Source: Tabrizicola sp. (lineage in GTDB: Bacteria > Pseudomonadota > Alphaproteobacteria > Rhodobacterales > Rhodobacteraceae). Taken from it: a stretch of 43,083 nt of DNA. Each line of letters opens with the position of its first letter. Position 1 is the stretch's first letter. The translations under genes and the position numbers were made by a program. The notes beneath the pieces were generated by a model. That model saw only the letters and a program-made list of their open reading frames with translations, had not been told where the DNA came from and made no database searches. Of the stretch, positions 1 to 9,170 are shown one piece after another. Location: the NCBI RefSeq assembly GCF_016793705.1, contig NZ_JAEULO010000070.1, positions 1 through 43,083 on the forward strand, read 5' to 3'.

Positions 1-1
1 G

Positions 2-1822
<1,821 letters not shown>

Positions 1823-1828
1823 TCACCG

Positions 1829-1856
1829 AAAAGGCCCCGCATCGCCGGGGCCTTTT
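1829..1856 (+). terminator. Rho-independent terminator after ftsH
   Basis: A 7-bp GC stem (GGCCCCG at 1833-1839 with CGGGGCC at 1846-1852) and a six-base loop are flanked by AAAA on the left and TTTT on the right, seven bases after the ftsH stop codon. The A/T flanks extend the pairing and supply the U tract on either strand. This is the clearest intrinsic terminator in the window. Confidence 0.9.
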
Positions 1857-1974
1857 GCTTTCCCCGCATTGGCTTGTCGGGCATTTGCGTCGCAATCCGC
1901 GCGGCGCCGAGAGAAGTGCTCGACGAGCGGTCCGTGGCAGGGGATAGTCCCGGCATCGCCTTCTGGAGACTGGC

Positions 1975-2952
1975 ATGATCTCGGCCTACCTGTCGCATCA
2001 CAACCGGCTGGAGAAGCTGGACCTTTCTGACCGGCACCTGTCCGAGGCGGTCTGGATCGACCTGGAAGCCCCGACGGAGGCCGAGGAAGACGCGGTGGAA
2101 GCGGCGCTTGGCCTGGATATCCCGACGCGCGAGGACATGCAGGAGATCGAGGTTTCGTCCCGCATCTACCGCGAAGGGGGCGTGCTGTTCCTGACCGCGC
2201 AGGTCATCGCCAGCCCCGAGGCGCGCGAGGCCGAGATCGGGCCGGTGACCTTCGCCGTCCAGCCCGACCGGCTGGTGACGGTGCATTACCACCACCCGCG
2301 CTCGCTGACCTATTTCGCCGACTGGGCTGCGCGCCACGACACGGCGCTGGAAACCGGGCTGGATGCGGCTTTGGGTCTTCTGGAGGCCATCGTCGATCGG
2401 CTGGCCGACATTCTGGAGGGTGAGACCCGGCAGCACGAGGCGCTGGCGAAGGCGATCTTCGCGGCGCATCGCCCGTCCGGCAAGGCCGAGACCTTGCAGG
2501 TGGTCTTGCAGCGGATCGGGCGGGCCGAGGCGATGAACGGCAAGGTCAACGAAAGCCTGGCGACGGTGCTGCGGCTGCTGACCTACCTGACCTCTACCCC
2601 CGAGGCGGCGGACGGGCCCTGCCTGCACGCCCGGCAGATGCCGATGGCGCTGGCGCAGTTGCAGGACTTGCGGTCCCTGCGCGAGGTGGCGGCGGCGCAG
2701 GCCGACAAGGTGCGGTTCCTTCTGGATGCGACGCTGGGGGTGATCAACATCCGGCAGTCGGACGTGATCAAGATATTCTCGGTCGTGGCCTTCGTCTTCC
2801 TGCCGCCGACGCTGATCGCCAGCATCTACGGGATGAACTTCAAGCACATGCCCGAACTGGACTGGACCTGGGGCTATCCGATGGCGCTGGGGCTGATGGT
2901 GATCTCGGCGCTGGTGCCCTGGCTTTTGTTCAAGTGGAAGAAATGGCTGTGA
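1975..2952 (+). CDS. corA: CorA-family divalent metal ion transporter
   Basis: Inner-membrane channel for Mg2+ (or Ni2+/Co2+; Zn2+ in ZntB-type relatives). The 325-residue length is normal for CorA. The protein begins with a long acidic, helical cytosolic domain and ends with two membrane helices; the first helix (residues about 262-281) runs into the family signature YGMNF (about bases 2827-2841), which forms the pore mouth, followed by the acidic loop MPELDW and the second helix. The C-terminus is short and lysine-rich, as expected for a cytosolic tail. The ATG is preceded by a TGGAGAC ribosome-binding sequence. The stop overlaps the start of the downstream methyltransferase, so the two are probably translated together. 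Mg2+ versus Zn2+ specificity cannot be read from the sequence. Confidence 0.93.
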   Translation: MISAYLSHHNRLEKLDLSDRHLSEAVWIDLEAPTEAEEDAVEAALGLDIPTREDMQEIEVSSRIYREGGVLFLTAQVIASPEAREAEIGPVTFAVQPDRLVTVHYHHPRSLTYFADWAARHDTALETGLDAALGLLEAIVDRLADILEGETRQHEALAKAIFAAHRPSGKAETLQVVLQRIGRAEAMNGKVNESLATVLRLLTYLTSTPEAADGPCLHARQMPMALAQLQDLRSLREVAAAQADKVRFLLDATLGVINIRQSDVIKIFSVVAFVFLPPTLIASIYGMNFKHMPELDWTWGYPMALGLMVISALVPWLLFKWKKWL

Positions 2953-3752
2953 CCGGACCGACGACGAAGGATTGGGACCCCGCCCGCTATGGGGCTTTCC
3001 GCGACCTGCGGCTGCGGCCGGCGCTGGATTTGCTGGCGCAGGTGGGGGAGCTGCCGTCGGGCGATGTGGTGGACCTTGGCTGCGGCGACGGGGCGGTGGC
3101 CGAGGCGCTGGCGGCGCGGTTCAGGCCGGATCATCCGCTGATCGGCGTGGATTCCTCGGCTGCGATGCTGGAGAAGGCCGCCGAGCGGATGACGCAATGG
3201 GAAAACCCGCTCTACAGCCGCCTGAAGCAGGCGGACATTGCGCTTTGGGCGGCGGAGACGCCGCCCGCGCTGATCTTCTCCAACGCCGCGCTGAACTGGC
3301 TGCCGGATCACGCGAGCCTGATGCCACGGCTGGCGGGGATGCTGGCGCCGGGCGGGGTGCTGGCGGTGCAGATGCCGCGGCAGGAAGCGGCGGCGTCGCA
3401 CCGGCTGCTTCGAGAAGTGGCGGAGCGGCTGTTTCCGGGGCGCTTCCCGGCGAAGCCCGCGCCGGTTTTGCCCGCAGGGGACTATGCGCGTATGCTTCTG
3501 CCTCTGGGCGAGGTCCGGGCCTGGACGACCGACTATGTCCAGATCCTCGACCCCGTGCCGCAGGGCCATCCGGTCCGCGCCTTCACCGAAAGCACCGCGA
3601 TGCGGCGTTTCGTGGAAGGATTGACCGAAGCCGAAGTGGCGGCCTACGTCTCCGCTTATGACGAGGCCCTGCCCGAGGCCTATCCGGCGCTGCCCGACGG
3701 GCGGGTGCTGTTTCCCTTCACCCGCGTGTTCTTCATCCTGGAGCGTTCCTGA
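2943..3752 (+). CDS. tam: Trans-aconitate 2-methyltransferase-like SAM-dependent methyltransferase
   Basis: Class I SAM-dependent methyltransferase. Resemblance to E. coli Tam runs along the whole length: N-terminal DWDPARY, SAM-binding motif I VVDLGCGDG, acidic motif GVDSSAAML, motif with SNAALNWLPDH, then GGVLAVQMPR, and a C-terminal half rich in conserved aromatic positions ending FPFTRVFFILE. Tam methylates trans-aconitate, a by-product that inhibits the TCA cycle. The ATG at 2943 is chosen; a GTG at 2934 would add three residues. The start lies inside the end of corA and the stop overlaps the next gene (TGATG), so corA, this gene and the MOSC gene look like one transcript. Methyltransferase identity is firm; the exact substrate is inferred from similarity. 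Confidence 0.85.
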   Translation: MAVTGPTTKDWDPARYGAFRDLRLRPALDLLAQVGELPSGDVVDLGCGDGAVAEALAARFRPDHPLIGVDSSAAMLEKAAERMTQWENPLYSRLKQADIALWAAETPPALIFSNAALNWLPDHASLMPRLAGMLAPGGVLAVQMPRQEAAASHRLLREVAERLFPGRFPAKPAPVLPAGDYARMLLPLGEVRAWTTDYVQILDPVPQGHPVRAFTESTAMRRFVEGLTEAEVAAYVSAYDEALPEAYPALPDGRVLFPFTRVFFILERS

Positions 3753-4348
3753 TGCCCCCGTTGATCCCCACCACTCACAGCGCCCGCGTCACCTGGCTGG
3801 GCTACCAGCCGGTGCCGGTGGAGAAGCTGGTGATCACCTCGGCGCCGGTGGGGGAGATGCCGCTGAGCTTCGCCGGGTTCGAGGGCGAGGTCCATGCCGG
3901 GCTGACCCGCCCCTCGTGCTCGCGCGTGCTGAAGCTGTACCCACGCGATACCGAGATCCGGAACGTGCGCCAGTTGAGCATTGTCAGCGCCGAGGAGATG
4001 GCGGAGGTCGCGCGGGACATGGGGCTGGAGGCGATGGACTATGCCTGGGTCGGGGCCTCGCTGGTCGTGGAAGGCATCCCGGATTTCAGCCATCTGCCGC
4101 CCTCCAGCCGGTTGCAGGGGCCGGACGGGGTGACGCTGGTCGTCGACATGGAGAACCTGCCCTGCCAGGAGCCCGCGGTGACGATCGAGAAGGCGCGACC
4201 GGGGTTGGGCAAGGGGTTCAAGCCGGCGGCCGAAGGCAAGCGCGGGGTGACCGCCTGGGTGGAGCGCGAGGGCATCCTGCGGCTGGGCGATGAGCTGCGC
4301 CTGTTCATCCCGGCGCAGCGGGGCTGGGAGCCGGAGCGCGTGGAATAA
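3752..4348 (+). CDS. MOSC domain-containing protein
   Basis: A 198-residue single-domain MOSC protein (molybdenum cofactor sulfurase C-terminal fold). Characteristic features: the central segment VRQLSIVSAEEMAEVA, a conserved acidic/aromatic stretch ending GIPDFSHLPPSSRL, and a conserved cysteine in ENLPCQEPA, the position that carries sulfur in this superfamily. The tail shows RGVTAWVEREG, typical of stand-alone bacterial MOSC proteins. Such proteins are thought to bind Mo cofactor or to move sulfur, but the role of this small subgroup is not established. It starts one base into the stop codon of the methyltransferase and is followed by 162 non-coding bases before fhs, so it closes the corA transcript. 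Confidence 0.88.
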   Translation: MPPLIPTTHSARVTWLGYQPVPVEKLVITSAPVGEMPLSFAGFEGEVHAGLTRPSCSRVLKLYPRDTEIRNVRQLSIVSAEEMAEVARDMGLEAMDYAWVGASLVVEGIPDFSHLPPSSRLQGPDGVTLVVDMENLPCQEPAVTIEKARPGLGKGFKPAAEGKRGVTAWVEREGILRLGDELRLFIPAQRGWEPERVE

Positions 4349-4365
4349 GCGTTCCGGAATTAGGG

Positions 4366-4441
4366 CGTTTCATGTAAACGTTCCACAGTTTCGTATCGGA
4401 AACACGGCAGGGCGAATTTCGCGGGTTTCAGGTCGGAAACC
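4366..4441. promoter_or_regulatory. Cluster of inverted repeats upstream of fhs (putative operators)
   Basis: The 162-bp gap before fhs holds three short dyads: CGTTT-N5-AAACG (4366-4380), GTTTC-N6-GAAAC (4388-4403) and GGTTTC-N6-GAAACC (4424-4441). The last two are versions of the same element with centres 37 bp apart, as expected for paired operator half-complexes on one DNA face plus half a turn. They lie 70-125 bp before the start codon. No regulator gene is adjacent, and I cannot name the protein that would bind. A regulatory role is inferred only from symmetry and position. Confidence 0.4.
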
Positions 4442-4510
4442 GCCTTCGGGAAGTGCCCCCGGCCCGCTATCACGTCGCAAATGGCACAATCCGCCCCGTG
4501 GGAGACACAC

Positions 4511-6187
4511 ATGGCCTTCAAGACCGACATCGAGATTGCGCGCGAAGCGAAGAAGAAGCCGATCATGGAGATCGGTCAGAAGCTCGGCATTCCCTCGGAG
4601 CATTTGCTGCCCTATGGCCATGACAAGGCCAAGGTGAGCCAGGAGTTCATCAAGTCATTGTCCGGCAAGAAGGACGGCAAGCTGATCCTCGTCACCGCGA
4701 TCAACCCGACCCCGGCGGGCGAGGGCAAGACCACGACCACCGTGGGCCTGGGCGACGGGCTGAACCGGATCGGCAAGAAGGCGGTGATCTGCATCCGCGA
4801 AGCCTCCTTGGGCCCGAACTTCGGGATGAAAGGTGGCGCGGCCGGCGGCGGCATGGCGCAGGTCGTGCCGATGGAGGAGATGAACCTTCACTTCACCGGC
4901 GACTTCCACGCGATCACCTCGGCCCACAACCTTCTGTCGGCGATGATCGACAACCACATCTACTGGGGCAACGAGCTGAACATCGACGCCCGCCGGGTGG
5001 TGTGGCGCCGGGTGATGGACATGAACGACCGCGCGTTGCGCGACATCGTCGTCAACCTCGGCGGCGTGTCGAACGGCTTCCCACGCCAGACCGGGTTCGA
5101 TATCACGGTCGCCTCGGAAGTCATGGCGATCCTTTGCCTGTCGAACGACCTGGAAGACCTGCAGAAGCGGCTGGGTGACATCGTGGTGGCCTACACCCGC
5201 GAGAAGAAGCCGATCTACTGCCGCGACATCAAGGCCGACGGCGCGATGACCGTGCTGTTGAAGGACGCGATGCAGCCGAACCTGGTGCAGACGCTGGAAA
5301 ACAACCCGGCTTTCGTCCACGGCGGGCCCTTCGCCAACATCGCCCACGGCTGCAACTCGGTCATCGCGACCAAGACCGCGCTGAAGCTGGGTGAGTATGT
5401 GGTGACGGAAGCGGGCTTCGGTGCTGACCTGGGCGCCGAGAAGTTCTTCGACATCAAGTGCCGCAAGGCCGGGCTGAAGCCCTCGGCGGCGGTGATCGTG
5501 GCCACGGTCCGCGCGATGAAGATGAACGGCGGGGTGGCGAAGGCCGACCTTGGCGCCGAGAACGTGGAGGCCGTGAAGAAGGGCTGCCCGAACCTTGGCC
5601 GCCACATCGCCAACGTGAAGTCGTTCGGCGTGCCCGTCGTCGTGGCGATCAACCACTTCTACAGCGACACCGATGCGGAAGTGGCGGCGGTGAAGGCCTA
5701 TGTCGCCGAACAGGGTGCCGAGGCGATCCTGTGCAAGCACTGGGCCAATGGCTCGGCCGGGATCGAAGACCTGGCGAAGAAGGTCGTTTCGCTGGCCGAA
5801 AGCGGCTCGGCCAACTTCGCGCCGCTCTATCCTGACGAGATGCCGCTCTTCCAGAAAGTCGAGACCATCGCCAAGCGTATCTACCACGCCGACGAGGTCA
5901 TCGCCGACAAGTCGATCCGCGACCAGTTGAAATCCTGGGAAGCAGCGGGCTACGGCAACCTGCCGATCTGCATGGCGAAGACGCAGTACAGCTTCACCAC
6001 CGACCCGAACGTCCGCGGCGCGCCGACGGGCCATTCGGTGCCGGTGCGCGAAGTGCGGCTGTCGGCGGGCGCAGGCTTCATCGTGGTGATCTGCGGCGAG
6101 ATCATGACCATGCCGGGCCTGCCCAAGGTGCCGTCTGCCGAAGTGATCCGGCTGAACGATCAGGGTCAGGTCGAGGGGCTGTTCTGA
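4511..6187 (+). CDS. fhs: Formate--tetrahydrofolate ligase
   Basis: ATP-dependent ligation of formate to tetrahydrofolate giving 10-formyl-THF, the entry of formate into the folate one-carbon pool, or its exit in reverse. The 558-residue length is normal. The P-loop-like nucleotide site [14 protein letters not shown] lies at residues 67-80; further hallmarks are [20 protein letters not shown], the segment with [18 protein letters not shown], and near the C-terminus CMAKTQYSF. The ATG at 4511 is chosen because GGGAGA sits six bases upstream and the protein then begins like known FTHFS enzymes; an in-frame upstream ATG at 4481 lacks support. It heads a cluster with chorismate mutase and two FolD-type genes, so formyl-THF made here can be converted onward by FolD to methylene-THF. 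Confidence 0.97.
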   Translation: MAFKTDIEIAREAKKKPIMEIGQKLGIPSEHLLPYGHDKAKVSQEFIKSLSGKKDGKLILVTAINPTPAGEGKTTTTVGLGDGLNRIGKKAVICIREASLGPNFGMKGGAAGGGMAQVVPMEEMNLHFTGDFHAITSAHNLLSAMIDNHIYWGNELNIDARRVVWRRVMDMNDRALRDIVVNLGGVSNGFPRQTGFDITVASEVMAILCLSNDLEDLQKRLGDIVVAYTREKKPIYCRDIKADGAMTVLLKDAMQPNLVQTLENNPAFVHGGPFANIAHGCNSVIATKTALKLGEYVVTEAGFGADLGAEKFFDIKCRKAGLKPSAAVIVATVRAMKMNGGVAKADLGAENVEAVKKGCPNLGRHIANVKSFGVPVVVAINHFYSDTDAEVAAVKAYVAEQGAEAILCKHWANGSAGIEDLAKKVVSLAESGSANFAPLYPDEMPLFQKVETIAKRIYHADEVIADKSIRDQLKSWEAAGYGNLPICMAKTQYSFTTDPNVRGAPTGHSVPVREVRLSAGAGFIVVICGEIMTMPGLPKVPSAEVIRLNDQGQVEGLF

Positions 6188-6193
6188 GTAGAG

Positions 6194-6251
6194 CCGGAGG
6201 AGCGGGGGCCAGCCCCCGCACCCCCGGGATACTTGTGGACAGAAAATGGGG
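6194..6251 (+). repeat. Dispersed intergenic repeat, copy A, with GC hairpin
   Basis: Directly after fhs is a perfect 8-bp hairpin (GCGGGGGC at 6202-6209 with GCCCCCGC at 6212-6219), then CCCCCGGGATACTTGTG and GACAGAAAATGG. The same order, a GC hairpin followed by GGGATAYTT and a purine-rich tail, recurs at 9128-9170 and 37224-37274. The hairpin has no U tract, so termination is possible but not shown. The terminal ATG (6246) is in frame with the chorismate mutase gene but is probably not its start. Confidence 0.6.
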
Positions 6252-6305
6252 TTTCCGGGAAGGGGCGGCTGTTCTAAGGAAGAGCCGACTTTTCAGGGGG
6301 CAGGG

Positions 6306-6617
6306 ATGCTGAAACCCGCAGATTGCACGACAATGGCCGAGATCAGGGCCGAGATCGACCGGCTGGACGAAGACCTCGTGCGGCTGTTCGCGGAACGGGC
6401 GGGCTATATCGACCGCGCGGCGGAGATCAAGGCCGAGGTCGACCTGCCAGCACGGATCGGAAGCCGGGTCGAGGAGGTGGTCGGGAATGTTCGCCATCAT
6501 GCCGAGACCTACGGATTGCCGCCCGATCTGGTGGAAAAGCTGTGGCGGCGGCTGATCGACTGGTCCATCGCCCGCGAGGAAAGCCGGTTGGGGCCGGACA
6601 GTCTGCGGAAGGGGTAA
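6306..6617 (+). CDS. Chorismate mutase (AroQ class, small monofunctional)
   Basis: Rearranges chorismate to prephenate, the branch-point reaction to phenylalanine and tyrosine. The 103-residue product is the size of a stand-alone AroQ mutase and is predicted all-helical. Family features: EIRAEIDRLDEDLVRLFAERAGY with the conserved Arg/Asp of helix 1, a lysine in AAEIKAE, and the C-terminal helix KLWRRLIDWSIAREE that carries the conserved acidic/glutamine active-site face. The ATG at 6306 has GGGGCAGGG upstream; an in-frame ATG at 6246 would add 20 unrelated residues derived from repeat copy A. It lies between fhs and a FolD paralogue, with only seven bases to the latter, so it is co-transcribed with folate genes rather than aromatic amino acid genes. 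Confidence 0.88.
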   Translation: MLKPADCTTMAEIRAEIDRLDEDLVRLFAERAGYIDRAAEIKAEVDLPARIGSRVEEVVGNVRHHAETYGLPPDLVEKLWRRLIDWSIAREESRLGPDSLRKG

Positions 6618-6624
6618 AGACGGG

Positions 6625-7503
6625 ATGACCGCAACGCTGATTGACGGCAAGGCCATCGCGGCCCGGATGCGGGACGAGACGCGCGCCGAGGCCGGGCGGT
6701 TGGCGGCTCTCGGCTGGGCGCCGAGGCTGGTGTCGATCTCGGTCGGCGACGTGGCGGCGGCGGAACTGTATGTCCGGAACCAGCAGCGGTCGGCGGAAGC
6801 GGCGGGCGTGGGGTTCGAGGCGCGGAACTATCCCGAGTCGATCAGCCTGGAGCAGTTGCAGGGCGTGCTGGCCGGGCTGAACGCCGACCCGCGGGTGAAC
6901 GGGATCATCATCCAGCGCCCCCTTCCGGCGCATATCCCGGTGAAGGCGCTGCAAAAGGCGGTGCATCCGATGAAGGATGTCGAGGGGATGCATCCCTCCT
7001 CCATCGGCAACATTGTCTACAACGACCTGACGCTCGGCCCCTGCACCGCCGTGGCGGCGGTGGAGATATTGAAGACGCTGCCCCTGAAGATGGAGGGGCT
7101 GGATGTCTGCGTGATCGGGCATTCGGAGATCGTGGGCAAACCGATTGCCTTCCTGATGATGGGGCTGGGGGCGACCGTGACGGTCTGCCACCACATGACC
7201 CGGCAGGTCGCAGTGCATTCCCGCGCGGCGGATGCGGTCTTCGTGGCGGTGGGCAAGCCCGGTCTGGTCAGGGGCGAGATGCTGAAACCGGGCGCGGCGC
7301 TGATCGACATCGGGATCAACCGGGTCGAAGGGCGGACGGTCGGTGACGCGGATTTCGCCAGCTGCGCCGAGGTGGCGGGCTGGATCACGCCGGTTCCCGG
7401 TGGGGTCGGGCCGGTGACGGTGGCGATCTTGATGAAGAACGCGGTGCTGGCGACGGCGATGCAGATGGACCATTACCGCACGGCCTTTGCCGCAGCGGTT
7501 TGA
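6625..7503 (+). CDS. Divergent FolD paralogue (methylenetetrahydrofolate dehydrogenase-like), altered active site
   Basis: A 292-residue FolD-family protein. The fold motifs are clear: LIDGKAIA at the N-terminus, [10 protein letters not shown], the nucleotide-binding loop GHSEIVGKP, and [10 protein letters not shown] near the end. Two core catalytic positions differ from bifunctional FolD. The lysine of YVxxK (Lys54 in E. coli) is a glutamine here (YVRNQ, residue 53), and the DVDG aspartate (Asp121 in E. coli) is glutamate (KDVEG, residue 120). The substrate-contacting glutamine of QxPLP is kept. From established work on human MTHFD1, replacing this lysine abolishes cyclohydrolase activity while dehydrogenase activity can persist, so a dehydrogenase-only role is the natural inference. 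It is followed 14 bases later by a canonical folD, so the pair is probably a functional division of labour, not redundancy. Confidence 0.85.
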   Translation: MTATLIDGKAIAARMRDETRAEAGRLAALGWAPRLVSISVGDVAAAELYVRNQQRSAEAAGVGFEARNYPESISLEQLQGVLAGLNADPRVNGIIIQRPLPAHIPVKALQKAVHPMKDVEGMHPSSIGNIVYNDLTLGPCTAVAAVEILKTLPLKMEGLDVCVIGHSEIVGKPIAFLMMGLGATVTVCHHMTRQVAVHSRAADAVFVAVGKPGLVRGEMLKPGAALIDIGINRVEGRTVGDADFASCAEVAGWITPVPGGVGPVTVAILMKNAVLATAMQMDHYRTAFAAAV

Positions 7504-7517
7504 ACGGAGGGAACGGG

Positions 7518-8408
7518 ATGACGGCCAAGGTGATCGACGGCAAGGCCTTTGCGGCGGGTGTGCGGGCGCAAGTGGCGGCGCATGTGACGCGGCTGAAGGA
7601 GGAGAACGGCATCCAGCCCGGGCTGGCCGTGGTGCTGGTGGGCGAAGACCCGGCCTCGAAGGTCTATGTGAAGAACAAGCACGCCTCGACCATCGAGGTC
7701 GGGATGGCATCATTCGAACATCGGCGGGATGCGTCCATCAGCGAGGCGGAGCTGCTGGCGCTGATCGACCAGTTGAACGCGGACCCGAAAGTGCACGGGA
7801 TTCTGGTGCAGCTGCCGCTGCCGGGCCATCTGAATTCGGAGCTGGTGATCAACCGGATCGATCCGGCGAAGGACGTGGACGGATTCCACATTTCGAACGT
7901 CGGCTTGCTGGGAACGGGGCAGAAGAGCATGGTGCCCTGCACGCCGCTCGGTTGCCTGATGATGCTGCGGGATCATCATGGCAAGCTTGCCGGGCTGAAC
8001 GCTGTGGTGGTGGGCCGGTCGAACATCGTTGGCAAGCCGATGGCGCAGCTTCTTCTGGGCGACAGCTGCACGGTGACGATCGCGCATTCGTGGACGAAGG
8101 ATCTGGCCGAGGTCTGCAAGCGGGCGGATATCCTGGTGGCGGCGGTCGGGCGGCCCGAGATGATCACCGGCGAGATGGTGCGTCCGGGGGCCACGGTGAT
8201 CGACGTCGGCATCAACCGGATCGAGCGCGACGGCAAGGCGAAGCTGGTCGGCGACGTGCATTACGAAAGTGCTGCGGCGGTGGCGGGGGCGATCACCCCG
8301 GTGCCGGGCGGGGTCGGGCCGATGACCATCGCCTGCCTCTTGGCCAACACGCTGACCGCCTGCTGCCGGGCGAATGGCCTCGCCGAGCCGGAGGGGCTGA
8401 CGGCTTGA
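7518..8408 (+). CDS. folD: Bifunctional methylenetetrahydrofolate dehydrogenase / methenyltetrahydrofolate cyclohydrolase
   Basis: Interconverts 5,10-methylene-, 5,10-methenyl- and 10-formyl-THF using NADP+. The 296-residue protein has every FolD landmark: KVIDGKAFA, the catalytic lysine in [17 protein letters not shown] with the catalytic glutamine, KDVDGFH with the catalytic aspartate, the dinucleotide loop [10 protein letters not shown], and [10 protein letters not shown]. The ATG at 7518 is chosen because GGAGG lies about seven bases upstream and the sequence begins in the standard way; an in-frame upstream start would overlap the preceding gene without support. With fhs it completes the formate to methylene-THF route. 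The gene ends two bases before a large palindrome shared with the convergent pdeM. Confidence 0.96.
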   Translation: MTAKVIDGKAFAAGVRAQVAAHVTRLKEENGIQPGLAVVLVGEDPASKVYVKNKHASTIEVGMASFEHRRDASISEAELLALIDQLNADPKVHGILVQLPLPGHLNSELVINRIDPAKDVDGFHISNVGLLGTGQKSMVPCTPLGCLMMLRDHHGKLAGLNAVVVGRSNIVGKPMAQLLLGDSCTVTIAHSWTKDLAEVCKRADILVAAVGRPEMITGEMVRPGATVIDVGINRIERDGKAKLVGDVHYESAAAVAGAITPVPGGVGPMTIACLLANTLTACCRANGLAEPEGLTA

Positions 8409-8410
8409 GC

Positions 8411-8444
8411 AAGTCTAAAAATTTTCGCGAAAATTTTTGGACTT
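8411..8444. terminator. AT-rich 34-bp palindrome between convergent folD and pdeM
   Basis: A nearly perfect 34-bp palindrome, with one T:G mismatch pair six bases from each end. Its core is AAAATTTTCGCGAAAATTTT. It lies exactly between the stop codons of two converging genes, and T-runs on each strand follow a stem, so it can act as a bidirectional terminator. A related palindrome occurs at 11670-11694. Confidence 0.7.
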
Positions 8445-8447
8445 GGG

Positions 8448-9092
8448 TCAGCGCGGCATCGGAATGGCAAGGACGCGCGGGCCGGTGAGGATGGCCAGCG
8501 CGTCCCTTGCCATCAGGGCAGTGAGCGTGGCGTCATGCGCGCGAAGGCCACCGGTGTAGGTGCCGTAGGCGGGCAGGATCAGGCGTTGGGCGTCGGCGAG
8601 GAAGCAGGGCCGCGACCGACCGGCAAGGCTGGCCTTGGGGTGGTAGTGGCCTGAGATTTCGGCCCTTTCCTGCGGTTCGGCGATGTGGCGGAAGGTGAAG
8701 GGCGTGAGCTTGAGGTCTGCCCGGTGGCTGCCGCCGATCTCGATCGGGCCGGGGTCGTGGTTGCCGGTGATCCAGGTCCAGTTGCGCCCGGCCATCAGGC
8801 GGATGAGCCAGAGGCGGGAGGCTTCCTCGATCCCGTCGGCGGCGGCGAGGTCGTCGAAACTGTCGCCGAGGCAGATGACGGTGGTCGCGCCGGTGGCTTC
8901 GAGGTCGCGGTCGAGTTTTTCCAGCGTGGCTTGTGTCTCGTAGGGAGGCAGCAGGGTGCCGCCGCGGCGGGCGAGGCGTTCGGATTTGCCGAGGTGGAGG
9001 TCGGAGACGGCGAGGGTGTTCCGCGCGGGCCAGTAGAGGCCGCCAGAGGGCAGGAGGTGCAGCGTCTCGCCGTGGAAGAAGAGCTTGTGCAT
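8448..9092 (-). CDS. pdeM: Ligase-associated DNA damage response endonuclease PdeM
   Basis: Calcineurin-like metallophosphoesterase of 214 residues. The metal-binding motifs appear in the canonical order: SDLHLGK (D-x-H), GDSFDD, GNHDP and GHYHP. The N-terminus MHKLFFHGETLHLLPSGGLYW is typical of the PdeM subgroup. The family occurs with an Lhr-type helicase, an exonuclease and an ATP-dependent DNA ligase in a predicted DNA repair module; here only the helicase is adjacent, 78 bases upstream on the same strand. No good Shine-Dalgarno precedes the start. It converges with folD across a palindromic terminator. Subfamily assignment is by motif and context. Confidence 0.88.
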   Translation of the reverse strand: MHKLFFHGETLHLLPSGGLYWPARNTLAVSDLHLGKSERLARRGGTLLPPYETQATLEKLDRDLEATGATTVICLGDSFDDLAAADGIEEASRLWLIRLMAGRNWTWITGNHDPGPIEIGGSHRADLKLTPFTFRHIAEPQERAEISGHYHPKASLAGRSRPCFLADAQRLILPAYGTYTGGLRAHDATLTALMARDALAILTGPRVLAIPMPR

Positions 9093-9127
9093 TTGGGGTG
9101 AATGCCCCGGCGGTGCGTGGGTGGCAA

Positions 9128-9170
9128 GGGCGGAGCCTCCGGCGGGGATATTTGCGCCAGTATGAAAGGG
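9128..9170 (+). repeat. Dispersed intergenic repeat, copy B
   Basis: Between the helicase stop and the pdeM start, reading on the plus strand: a hairpin CGGAG-C-CTCCG (9131-9141), then GGCGGGGATATTT and GCCAGTATGAAAGGG. It matches copies A (6194-6251) and C (37224-37274) in the GGGATAYTT core and in the hairpin-core-purine order. The plus-strand orientation is opposite to the surrounding transcription. Confidence 0.6.

Noticed and set aside
6246-6305. Longer chorismate mutase starting at the ATG of repeat copy A
   Set aside because: The 20 added residues derive from repeat and spacer sequence, and the ATG at 6306 has its own ribosome-binding site.
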